DNA from: Micromonospora tulbaghiae
GTDB taxonomy: Bacteria > Actinomycetota > Actinomycetes > Mycobacteriales > Micromonosporaceae
Length of the DNA stretch: 64,000 nucleotides
Reading direction: 5' to 3'
NCBI RefSeq assembly: GCF_900091605.1
Contig: NZ_FMCQ01000007.1
Coordinates: 308,860 to 372,859 of the forward strand
Below, one piece after another: positions 57,153 through 64,000 of this stretch (positions are counted from its first letter, which is position 1; every line of letters starts with the position of its first letter). The notes under the pieces were generated by a model that was not told where the DNA came from, did no database searches, and saw nothing but the letters and a program-made list of their open reading frames with translations. A program made the translations under genes and the position numbers.

Positions 57153-58376
57153 TCAGGCGTCGTCCGGCTCCGGGGGTACGGCCAGAGCGATGGTGAGGTC
57201 GAGGACCGTGGCGGGGTCGTTCAGCCGGTCGCCGAACAGTTCACGCAGCTTGCCCATCCGGTAGCGGACGGTCTGCGGGTGCACGAACAGGTCGGCCGCC
57301 ACGTCGTCGCGGCGTCCCTGGTGCAGCAGCCACGACCGCAGCGTCTCGGCCAGCCGGTGCGCGGTGGCCGGGGGCAGCGGGGCCAGTGGCGCGAGCGCGT
57401 GCGCGCGCAGGTCGGCAAGGGCTTCCGGGTCCATGCTGAGCAGCAGCGTCGCCAGGTGGCGTTCGGTGTCGACCGGGCCGGCGTCCGGCTCGCCGAGGCC
57501 CAGCGCGAGCGCCCGGGTGGCCCGCTGGTACGACGCGGCGACCCGGTGCCAGGGCCGGGCCGGGCCGAGCACCGCCCGGTGCCCGTGCAGCAGCCGGGTG
57601 AGCTGGCGGCGCCGGCCGCCGTGCATGTCCGGCACCAGCAGTACGGCCAGCTCCTCGACCGGGTTCATGCCGGGCAGGTCCTCGCCGCTCTCCAGCGTGT
57701 ACGGGTTGAGCAGCGCCAGTACCGCGCGCAGGTGCCGGCGAGGCAGCAGCACCACTGTCAGCGTCTGCGGCGGCGGCCAGTCGGCCCGTTCGGCGCTGCG
57801 CCGCAGCGACTCCTCCGGCTCGCCCGCGAGCAGCTGCTGGGTGAGGCGTTCCAGGCTGCGGCGGCGCATCCGGCCGGCACTTGCCAGCTCGTCGGCGTGC
57901 CCGGCCACGCTCGCCGCGGACAGCTCGTCGATGTAGGCGAACATCAGCTCGGCGAACTCGGCCACCGTCTCGGCGGCCAGCCCGCTGCGTACCGTGGTGG
58001 TCGACACCTCCCGCCAGGCCACCCGCGCGCCCACCCGGTACGCCGCCAGCAACGCGTCCATACTGCGCCCCGAGCGGGCCTCGCCGCTGCCCAGCGCGTA
58101 CGCGGCCTCCAGCGCCGGGGCCAGGGGAGTGCTCGGGTCGAACGCCTGGGTACCCTCGATGAGCTGGAGGAACGTTCCCAGCGCGATGCGTACCGCGTTT
58201 TCGATCTTCGCCCGCATGGCGCCGGTGAGCGCGCCGGAGTAGTCCGGCACCTCGGCGGTGATCGCGGAGACCGTCCGCTCGGCGACCATCGGCAGCCGGG
58301 CGCGCAGCGTCTCCGCCACCCCGGCGTCGAGGTCGAGGTGCGCGGCGCGCTGCCCCGTGCCGGCCTCCGACGTCAT
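57153..58376 (-). CDS. PucR-type regulator, probable regulator of the desaturase operon
   Basis: 407 residues. N-terminal RsbRD-like helical domain (FLQLIEGTQAFDP, LLAAYRVGARVAWRE), a degenerate central domain, and the PucR HTH at the C-terminus (LHQGRRDDVAADLFVHPQTVRYRM). GGAGGG lies 6 bp before ATG 58376. Divergent from the reductase/desaturase pair with 83 bp between starts, so likely its regulator and possibly autoregulated. Confidence 0.85.
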   Translation of the reverse strand: MTSEAGTGQRAAHLDLDAGVAETLRARLPMVAERTVSAITAEVPDYSGALTGAMRAKIENAVRIALGTFLQLIEGTQAFDPSTPLAPALEAAYALGSGEARSGRSMDALLAAYRVGARVAWREVSTTTVRSGLAAETVAEFAELMFAYIDELSAASVAGHADELASAGRMRRRSLERLTQQLLAGEPEESLRRSAERADWPPPQTLTVVLLPRRHLRAVLALLNPYTLESGEDLPGMNPVEELAVLLVPDMHGGRRRQLTRLLHGHRAVLGPARPWHRVAASYQRATRALALGLGEPDAGPVDTERHLATLLLSMDPEALADLRAHALAPLAPLPPATAHRLAETLRSWLLHQGRRDDVAADLFVHPQTVRYRMGKLRELFGDRLNDPATVLDLTIALAVPPEPDDA

Positions 58377-58459
58377 GTTGTTCCCTCCGAACAAAAACCC
58401 GCGACCTTTTCACCTTTGTCGGTCAAGATGTTATGCGATCGGGCGGTCACGCTGGTCAT

Positions 58460-59551
58460 ATGACCACAACTGCCTCCCGCCGCCCTCAGAAGGTCACCTT
58501 CCGGGACAGGCTGCTGCGGCTGGCCGGAGCGGTCACCACACCGGTGCTGCCGGACGACTATCTCGACCTGATCGCGCCGCTGCGCGCCGGCGCCCCGCTG
58601 CGCGGCCGGATCGTCGCCGTCCGGCCGGAGACCCGGGACGCGGCGACGCTGGTGATCCGACCCGGCCGCGCCTGGCAGGGTCACCGGCCCGGTCAGTACA
58701 TCCGCCTCGGTGTGGACGTCGACGGGGTGCGCCAGTGGCGTGCGTACTCGCTCACCTCACCGCCGGACGCCGCCGAGGGCCGCATCTCCGTCACCGTGAA
58801 GGCCATCCCGGACGGCAAGGTCAGCAACCATCTCGTACGCCGGCTGCGGCCCGGCACGATCGTGCACCTCGACCAGGCCCAGGGCGAGTTCGTGCTGCCC
58901 GCCGCGACGCCCGAGCGCGTCCTGTTCCTCACTGCCGGCAGCGGCATCACCCCGGTCATGGGGATGCTGCGATCCGGGCTGGCCGACCGGGCCGACGTGG
59001 TGCTCGTGCACTCGGCGCCCACCCGCGACGACGTCATCTTCGGTACGGAGCTGCGCGCGCTGGCCGAACGCGGCGCGCTGCGGCTGATCGAGCGGCACAC
59101 CGACACCGACGGCCTTCTCGACGTCGCCGAACTCGCCGGGCTGGTGCCCGACCACCTCGACCGGGAGGCGTGGGCCTGCGGACCGATCGGCGTGCTCGAC
59201 GCGATTGAGGGGTATTGGTCCGCCAACGGCCTCGTCGAGCGGTTGCACACCGAGCGGTTCCGCCCGACGGTGATCACGCCGGGCGAGGGAGGCACCGTGA
59301 CTTTCACCGGGGCGGGGGTGACCGTCGAGTCCGACGGCGCCACCACCCTGCTCGACGCGGGGGAGAACGCCGGAGTGCTGATGCCTTCCGGGTGCCGGAT
59401 GGGCATCTGCTTCGGCTGCGTCGTACCGCTGCGTCAGGGCGCCGTCCGCGACCTGCGCAACGGCGACGTCACCACGGCCGTACCGGGGGACGGCGTGCTC
59501 GTCCAGACGTGCGTGTCGGCCGCCGCCGGTACCTGCGACATCGATCTCTGA
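58460..59551 (+). CDS. ferredoxin reductase with C-terminal 2Fe-2S domain
   Basis: 363 residues. FAD-binding RAYSLTSPP, NAD(P)-binding LTAGSGITPVMGML and a C-terminal plant-type ferredoxin with CRMGICFGC plus a late Cys in VQTCVSAA. This layout supplies electrons to membrane desaturases and hydroxylases (as Rv3230c does for DesA3). ATG 58433 in the same frame is an alternative start; neither has a clear ribosome-binding site. The desaturase gene follows after 15 bp. Confidence 0.9.
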   Translation: MTTTASRRPQKVTFRDRLLRLAGAVTTPVLPDDYLDLIAPLRAGAPLRGRIVAVRPETRDAATLVIRPGRAWQGHRPGQYIRLGVDVDGVRQWRAYSLTSPPDAAEGRISVTVKAIPDGKVSNHLVRRLRPGTIVHLDQAQGEFVLPAATPERVLFLTAGSGITPVMGMLRSGLADRADVVLVHSAPTRDDVIFGTELRALAERGALRLIERHTDTDGLLDVAELAGLVPDHLDREAWACGPIGVLDAIEGYWSANGLVERLHTERFRPTVITPGEGGTVTFTGAGVTVESDGATTLLDAGENAGVLMPSGCRMGICFGCVVPLRQGAVRDLRNGDVTTAVPGDGVLVQTCVSAAAGTCDIDL

Positions 59552-59566
59552 ACAGGAGCCACCCAC

Positions 59567-60706
59567 GTGACCGTCATCCAGAAGAAGGCCGTCAACCCGA
59601 TCGCCCACCTCAGCGCCGAAGACATCGAGATCATCGGCAAGGAACTGGACGCGATCCGGGACCGGGTCCTCGCCGACCGGGGGGAGCGGGACGCCCGCTA
59701 CATCCGCAAGGTCGTCAAGACCCAGCGGACACTGGAGATGAGCAGTCGGGCGGTGCTGCTGTTCTCGCTGTTCCCGCCGGCCTGGGTCGTCGGCACGGCC
59801 GGCCTCACGGTCGCCAAGATCCTGGAAAACATGGAGATCGGGCACAACGTCCTGCACGGCCAGTGGGACTGGATGCGCGACCCGAAGATCCACTCCACCA
59901 CCTGGGAGTGGGACCACGTCTCCCCGGCCGACCAGTGGAAGCAGTCGCACAACGAGCTGCACCACCGCTACACCAACGTGGTCGGCAAGGACAACGACCT
60001 CGGGTACGGCATCATGCGCGTCGACGAGGACCAGCCGTGGCACCCGATGCACCTCGGGCAGCCGCTCTGGAACCTGATCAACGCCATGTTCTTCGAGTAC
60101 GGCATCGCCGCGTACGACATGGAGCTGGGCGACCACCTCAAGCAGCGCAACCTCAAGGACCCGAAGTTCCGGGCCAAGGCCAGGGCCGTCGGGCGCAAGA
60201 TCCGCCGCCAGGTGCTCAAGGACTACGTGGTGCACCCGCTGCTGTCCGGCCCGTCGTTCCTGTCCACGCTCGCCGCCACGTTCACCGCGAACCTGCTGCG
60301 CAACGTGTGGAGCCACTCGGTGATCATGTGCGGGCACTTCCCCAACGGCGTGGAGACGTTCGAGAAGACCTCCATCGAGGGCGAGACGCGCGGCGAGTGG
60401 TATCTGCGCCAGATGCTCGGCTCGGCCAACATCAGCGGCAGCCGGCTGCTGCACATCATGACCGGCAACCTGTCGTACCAGATCGAGCACCACCTCTTCC
60501 CCGACCTGCCCAGCAACCGCTACCAGGAGATCGCCCCGCAGGTGCGGGCGCTGTTCGACAGGTACGGACTGCACTACACCACCGGCCCGCTGCCCAAGCA
60601 GGTCGCCTCCGCCTGGTGGAAGGTCATCCGGCTGTCGCTGCCCAACCGCAACGACAGCCGGCAGCCGGTCGCCCCGGCCGCGCTGGCCTCCTCCGGCACG
60701 GCCTGA
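59567..60706 (+). CDS. membrane acyl-CoA/acyl-lipid fatty-acid desaturase
   Basis: 379 residues. The three His boxes are GHNVLHGQWDW, HNELHHRYTN and QIEHHLFPDLP, binding the di-iron centre; hydrophobic helices lie between boxes one and three. It introduces a double bond in fatty acyl chains with electrons from the reductase encoded just upstream. GTG start with CAGGAG about 9 bp away. A strong terminator follows. Confidence 0.92.
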   Translation: MTVIQKKAVNPIAHLSAEDIEIIGKELDAIRDRVLADRGERDARYIRKVVKTQRTLEMSSRAVLLFSLFPPAWVVGTAGLTVAKILENMEIGHNVLHGQWDWMRDPKIHSTTWEWDHVSPADQWKQSHNELHHRYTNVVGKDNDLGYGIMRVDEDQPWHPMHLGQPLWNLINAMFFEYGIAAYDMELGDHLKQRNLKDPKFRAKARAVGRKIRRQVLKDYVVHPLLSGPSFLSTLAATFTANLLRNVWSHSVIMCGHFPNGVETFEKTSIEGETRGEWYLRQMLGSANISGSRLLHIMTGNLSYQIEHHLFPDLPSNRYQEIAPQVRALFDRYGLHYTTGPLPKQVASAWWKVIRLSLPNRNDSRQPVAPAALASSGTA

Positions 60707-60713
60707 ACCGCCC

Positions 60714-60756
60714 GTCGGGTGCACGGCCGGTGAACTTCCACCGGCCGGCACCCGAC
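60714..60756 (+). terminator. terminator after the desaturase gene
   Basis: 18-bp stem (60714-60732 with 60739-60756) with one bulged A and a 6-nt loop. Confidence 0.8.
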
Positions 60757-60829
60757 CATCGTCTGCACAGTCGGCATCACCGCAGCTCAGAGCCGGTTTC
60801 GCGGCAGTCGTGACGGTCTCGCGGCCCCG

Positions 60830-60835
60830 TACACT
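60830..60835 (+). promoter_or_regulatory. -10 element TACACT for the glycosyltransferase gene
   Basis: TANNNT match about 40 bp before the start at 60876. A TGACG motif lies upstream at suboptimal spacing. Confidence 0.35.
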
Positions 60836-60875
60836 CGCGCCCGTCCGGGCGTACGGGTGAAGGGGTGGAACGCCG

Positions 60876-62270
60876 ATGCGGCGCGACGACACGACGCGGC
60901 CCGGCCGGCGCGTGGTCATGCTCGTCGACAACGCGGTCGACTGTGACTCGCGGGTGCAGAAGGCGGCCCGCTCGGCCGCCGACGCCGGCTGGGACGTCAC
61001 GCTGATCGGCTGCGCCCACGTCGACGCCGAACGCCGCTGGCGGCTCGGCGACGCAGAGGTACGCGTCCTGCCGCTCTCCGCTGCTCGCGCCACGCCACCG
61101 GCCATCGCCTACGGCCCGCGCGGTGCTGTTCCCGGCCCGGGAACCGCCGGCCCGCGTGACGTGTCCGGCCTGCGGGCGCGGCTGGTGGCCCGGGGCGGGC
61201 TGCCGCTGCGCGCGGCCCGGCTGGTGCGCCGGCCCGTGGAGCACGCCCAGGTCCGCTACTGGCGGGCCCGGCTGCGCGACGGGGCCTGGCGGCGGCTGGA
61301 ACCGGGTCTCTGGGACTACGAACGGGTCGCCGGCCCCGTCGTCGACGAGCTGCGCCCCGACCTGATCCATGCGCACGACTTCCGGATGCTCGGCGTGGCC
61401 GCCCGCGCCGTGGACCGTGCCCGCGCCGCCGGGCGCGACGTGAGGCTGGTCTGGGACGCGCACGAGTGGCTGCCCGGTGCCCGGCCCCGCCGCGACAACG
61501 TCCGCTGGCTGCCCGCGCACCTCGGCTACGTCCGCGAGCACGTCGGTCACGCCGACGCGGTGGTCACCGTCTCCGACACGCTCGCCGACCTACTGGTACG
61601 CGACCACGACCTGCCCGAACGCCCGACCGTGGTCCTGAACGCCCCGGTCACGGCCGCCCCCGAGGCGTCCGCCCCCGATCTGCGGGAGCGCTGCGGCGTC
61701 GCCGCCGGCACGCCGTTGCTGGTGTACAGCGGGGCGATGGCCGTCCAGCGCGGCGTGGACACGGTGGCCGAGGCGCTGCCGCTGCTGCCCGGCGTGCACC
61801 TGGCGCTTGTCGTCGCCGACCCGGCCGCCCCCTACGTCCGCCAGGTCGTCGCCCGCGCCGCTCGGCTCGGTGTGGGTGACCGGGTGCACGTGCTGCCGTA
61901 CGTGCCGCACCGGCAGCTCGTCGCGTTCCTCGCCACCGCCGACATCGGGCTGATCCCGCTGCACCACTGGCCGAACCACGAGATCGCGCTGATCACCAAG
62001 TTCTTCGAGTACGCGCACGCGCGGCTGCCGATCGTGGTCAGCGACGTCCGCACCATGGCCGAGACGGTCCGCGCCACCGGGCAGGGCGAGGTGTTCCGCG
62101 CCCGCGACGCCGCCGACCTGGCCCGCGCGGTCCGGGCGGTGCTCGCCGACCCGGCCCGCTACCGCGCCGCCTACGAGGGCGAGGACTCCCCGCTGCCGGG
62201 GTGGACGTGGGAGGCGCAGGCCGAACGCCTGGACGCCCTCTACCGCCGCCTGTTCACCCCCACTCGCTGA
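60876..62270 (+). CDS. glycosyltransferase family 4 protein
   Basis: 464 residues, GT-B fold. The N-terminal domain starts VVMLVDNAVDCDSRVQKAARS, a form common in actinobacterial GT4 proteins; DLIHAHDFRMLG follows. The C-terminal domain has LVYSGAMAVQRGVDTVAEAL, VHVLPYVPHRQLVAFL and the donor-site region HEIALITKFFEYAHARLPIV. Acceptor unknown; no polysaccharide genes lie alongside. AAGGGG before the ATG. Confidence 0.87.
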   Translation: MRRDDTTRPGRRVVMLVDNAVDCDSRVQKAARSAADAGWDVTLIGCAHVDAERRWRLGDAEVRVLPLSAARATPPAIAYGPRGAVPGPGTAGPRDVSGLRARLVARGGLPLRAARLVRRPVEHAQVRYWRARLRDGAWRRLEPGLWDYERVAGPVVDELRPDLIHAHDFRMLGVAARAVDRARAAGRDVRLVWDAHEWLPGARPRRDNVRWLPAHLGYVREHVGHADAVVTVSDTLADLLVRDHDLPERPTVVLNAPVTAAPEASAPDLRERCGVAAGTPLLVYSGAMAVQRGVDTVAEALPLLPGVHLALVVADPAAPYVRQVVARAARLGVGDRVHVLPYVPHRQLVAFLATADIGLIPLHHWPNHEIALITKFFEYAHARLPIVVSDVRTMAETVRATGQGEVFRARDAADLARAVRAVLADPARYRAAYEGEDSPLPGWTWEAQAERLDALYRRLFTPTR

Positions 62271-62322
62271 CGCCCGCACGTGGGCGCGGGAAAAGGGCTG
62301 GGCGGGAGTGTGCGGACCGGGC

Positions 62323-62328
62323 TACCGT
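62323..62328 (+). promoter_or_regulatory. -10 element TACCGT, leaderless geometry to the leader peptide
   Basis: Ends 6 bp before the leader ATG at 62335. Confidence 0.5.
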
Positions 62329-62334
62329 CGAGGT

Positions 62335-62403
62335 ATGCAGAGCAGGCGCACCTTTACCGCCGCAGCCGCGCGAGCTTCCCGCTCGCCGGTTGCCGCCGCC
62401 TGA
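62335..62403 (+). CDS. Ala-rich leader peptide (22 codons)
   Basis: Begins MQSRRTFT, then four consecutive Ala codons (62359-62370), another Ala at 62374 and three more Ala codons directly before TGA: 8 Ala among 22 residues. It precedes a gene for an alanyl-tRNA-synthetase-like protein and is followed by mutually exclusive hairpins, the layout of ribosome-mediated attenuation. Ala is common in GC-rich random frames, so the case rests on the whole arrangement. Confidence 0.55.
   Translation: MQSRRTFTAAAARASRSPVAAA
62370..62389 (+). promoter_or_regulatory. leader hairpin 1:2 and antiterminator segment
   Basis: 62370-62375 pairs with 62381-62386 (6 bp). The overlapping segment 62383-62389 can instead pair with 62421-62427, the left arm of the terminator. 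A ribosome stalled on the four Ala codons at 62359-62370 would cover the first arm and favour the antiterminator. Confidence 0.5.
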
Positions 62404-62418
62404 CCTGCCCCACACCCA

Positions 62419-62447
62419 CGCCGGCGACCGGAAACGGTCCGCCGGCG
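62419..62447 (+). terminator. attenuator terminator before the AlaS-like gene
   Basis: 12-bp GC-rich stem (62419-62430 with 62435-62447) with one bulged C and a GAAA tetraloop, 15 bp after the leader stop and 66 bp before the gene start. Confidence 0.6.
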
Positions 62448-62512
62448 TCGTCGTGTCGACGCCAACGCGCGCGGCGGGCCGTCCGGTCACCCGTACCCGG
62501 AAGGCACCCGCC

Positions 62513-63715
62513 ATGACGACCGACGAGATCATCAGGACGTTCCTCGACCACTACCACCGGCACGGCCATCAGGACGCGCCGGAGAGTTCACTGGTGCCGC
62601 CATCCGGCGACCCGGTGCTGTTCACCACGTCCGGCATGCACCCGCTCACGCCGTACCTGCTGGGGCGCCCGCACCCGGGCGGGCGGCGACTGGCGAACGT
62701 GCAGCGGTGCCTGCGCACGACGGACCTGGACGAGGTGGGCGACAGTACCCACCTGACCGTGTTCCAGATGCTCGGCTCGTGGTCGCTCGGCGACTACGAC
62801 ATCGCGACCAGCCTGCGCTGGGGCTACGACCTGCTCACCGGCGGGTTCGGCATCCCGATGGGGAGGCTGCACGCCACGGTCTTCGGTGGCGGCAGCGGTG
62901 AAGGGCCGGACGACACCGCGCGGGACACCTGGACCGGGCTCGGCGTGCCGGTGGAGGCGCTGGGCGAGGACAACTGGTGGTCCAACGGCCCGACCGGCCC
63001 CTGCGGACCGGACTCGGAGATCTTCGTGTGGACCGGGGACGGCCCGCCCACCGGCACACCCACCACCGACGCGCGGTGGGTGGAGGTGTGGAACCACGTG
63101 CAGATGCGCTACCACCGGCACCCCGACGGCCGGCTCACGCCGCTGCCGGTGTCCAGCATCGACACCGGCATGGGCCTGGAGCGGCTGGAGATGGTGCTGC
63201 GCGGCGACCGGTCCGTGTTCACCGGCGACGGGCTGCGCCGGTGGGTGGACGAGGTGGGCAACTGGGACCTGCACGGCACGGACCTGCGCGTGGTCTCCGA
63301 CCACCTGCGGTCCGCGGTGGTCGTGCTCGGTGACGGGGTACGCCCCGGGAACACCGGCCGCGGGTACGTGCTGCGGCGGCTGTTGCGCCGAGCGCTCACC
63401 GTGCTGTGGCGCGACGACCCGGCGCGCAGCCTGGACGAGCTGCCGCCCGAGCTGTACGCGGAGACGCTGCGCCGCTTCCGCCAGACATCCGGACCGGGCA
63501 CGCTGCCCGGCGGGCAGCCGGTCGACGTCGGCTCGCTGCGGGCGACCCTCCTGGACGAGGAACGCCGTTTCCGGGGGCTGCTGCGACGCGGACGACCGCT
63601 CGTCGACCGGGTACGGGCGCGCGGGCCGTTGTCCGAGCGCGACTACCACTGGCTGCACGACACCCACGGACTGCCCCGCGACCTGGTCGACGGCCTGCTC
63701 GCCGACGCGAGCTGA
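62513..63715 (+). CDS. stand-alone alanyl-tRNA synthetase catalytic-domain protein
   Basis: 400 residues against about 880 for AlaS. Matches the aminoacylation core throughout: FTTSGMHPLTPYLLGR (37-52), VFQMLGSWSLGDY (83-95), NGPTGPCGPDSEIF (158-171), VEVWNHVQM (190-198), SSIDTGMGLERLEMVL (214-229) and RGYVLRRLLRRA (283-294). It ends at the region before the editing domain and lacks both the editing and C-Ala domains. It could charge tRNA-Ala or a carrier, be a resistant duplicate, or activate alanine for biosynthesis. GGAAGG precedes the ATG. Confidence 0.88.
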   Translation: MTTDEIIRTFLDHYHRHGHQDAPESSLVPPSGDPVLFTTSGMHPLTPYLLGRPHPGGRRLANVQRCLRTTDLDEVGDSTHLTVFQMLGSWSLGDYDIATSLRWGYDLLTGGFGIPMGRLHATVFGGGSGEGPDDTARDTWTGLGVPVEALGEDNWWSNGPTGPCGPDSEIFVWTGDGPPTGTPTTDARWVEVWNHVQMRYHRHPDGRLTPLPVSSIDTGMGLERLEMVLRGDRSVFTGDGLRRWVDEVGNWDLHGTDLRVVSDHLRSAVVVLGDGVRPGNTGRGYVLRRLLRRALTVLWRDDPARSLDELPPELYAETLRRFRQTSGPGTLPGGQPVDVGSLRATLLDEERRFRGLLRRGRPLVDRVRARGPLSERDYHWLHDTHGLPRDLVDGLLADAS

Positions 63716-63719
63716 GCGG

Positions 63720-63765
63720 CGGCCGGGTGAGCAGCGGCCAGGCGGCCGGGTGAGCGGAGGCCAGA
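63720..63765. repeat. two 23-bp tandem repeats
   Basis: Units 63720-63742 and 63743-63765 start CGGCCGGGTGAGC and differ at three positions; a partial third copy (TGAGCGGCGGCGG) follows. Probably slippage in GC-rich spacer sequence. Confidence 0.6.
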
Positions 63766-63866
63766 TGAGCGGCGGCGGCGCAGCGGTGGCCGCCCGGCCG
63801 GGCCGGTGCCAGACTCGGAGGCGGACCCACGCGAGGACAGACGCCGCCGCGAGGAGAGGGCTGCCG

Positions 63867-64000
63867 ATGACCGAGGTTCGGCCGGACGAGGAGACGGTGC
63901 CGTTGCTCGGCGCCGAGGTGCGCATCGCCGGCGCGGCCGGGCTGCTCGCCGCCGCCGTCGACGGGCCGGTGGAGTTGCTGGTCGACGGCGACTTCCCGGC
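63867..64000 (+). CDS. unidentified protein, N-terminal 44 residues (runs off window)
   Basis: ATG preceded by GAGGAGAGGG at good distance. The visible part contains VPLLGAEVRIAGAAGLLAAAVDGP; too short to assign. Confidence 0.65.
   Translation, partial: MTEVRPDEETVPLLGAEVRIAGAAGLLAAAVDGPVELLVDGDFP

Noticed and set aside
58433..58459. ATG 58433 as the start of the ferredoxin reductase
   Set aside because: It adds nine residues of no visible family match and has no ribosome-binding site; kept only as an alternative.
1..64000. tRNA or rRNA genes, CRISPR arrays, insertion-sequence transposases, integrases
   Set aside because: Looked for by eye; none recognised. A covariance-model scan would be needed to exclude a tRNA formally.

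Overview
The window is very GC-rich and gene-dense, with many overlapping start and stop codons and many transcripts that probably begin at or next to the start codon. Family content (Mrp antiporter with fused A/B subunits, mycothiol-type amidase, adenylylatable GlnA, PucR regulators, a DUF5937 regulator, a Family 3 encapsulin) points to an actinobacterium, most likely Micromonosporaceae. This is an inference from gene content and style; no rRNA or tRNA gene was seen to confirm it.

Layout. 1-8 kb: 3' part of an ABC-F ATPase gene with a structured uORF leader, a Bcr/CflA-type MFS pump, a small P-loop kinase, a two-domain acyltransferase, a DksA-type zinc finger coupled to an MreB/Hsp70-like ATPase, an N-terminal-only antiporter regulator, a PucR regulator and a membrane protein with a degenerate SpoIIE-like domain. 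8.2-14.3 kb: complete mrpA(B)CDEFG operon. 14.4-16 kb: YtcJ-type amidohydrolase, ending at a strong bidirectional terminator. 16-31 kb: a sialic-acid system made of secreted sialidase, GntR regulator, peptide-family ABC importer, NanA, NanK, NanE and a CE7 esterase. The sialidase promoter and the regulator/importer promoter share the same 7-bp direct-repeat operator. Two secreted-protein genes and a DUF5937 regulator sit between them.

30.7-36.5 kb: an unassigned metabolic cluster: prenyl diphosphate synthase plus a small helical protein, divergent from a PaaK-like ligase, a small dimeric-barrel-like protein, a GNAT and an Acg-type nitroreductase. 36.6-39.4 kb: secreted GH95 fucosidase with a CBM2-like domain, under two LacI-type operators. 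39.5-46.4 kb: mycothiol-type amidase, YbdK-type ligase, glutamine synthetase, N-acetylglutaminylglutamine amidotransferase and small proteins.

46.5-54.6 kb is the most striking block: eight same-strand, nearly all overlapping genes (racemase, DadA-like oxidase, HK97-fold Family 3 encapsulin shell, methyltransferase, SDR, sulfotransferase, MFS exporter, DegT aminotransferase). It looks like a biosynthetic cluster built around a protein nanocompartment. A 710-bp non-coding stretch carrying a perfect 20-bp inverted repeat lies upstream.

55.2-64 kb: protein-kinase-like protein, second Acg-type nitroreductase, second PucR regulator divergent from a ferredoxin reductase/fatty-acid desaturase pair, a GT4 glycosyltransferase, and a stand-alone alanyl-tRNA-synthetase catalytic domain. 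That last gene is preceded by an Ala-rich leader peptide with a textbook attenuator arrangement. A new gene runs off the right end.
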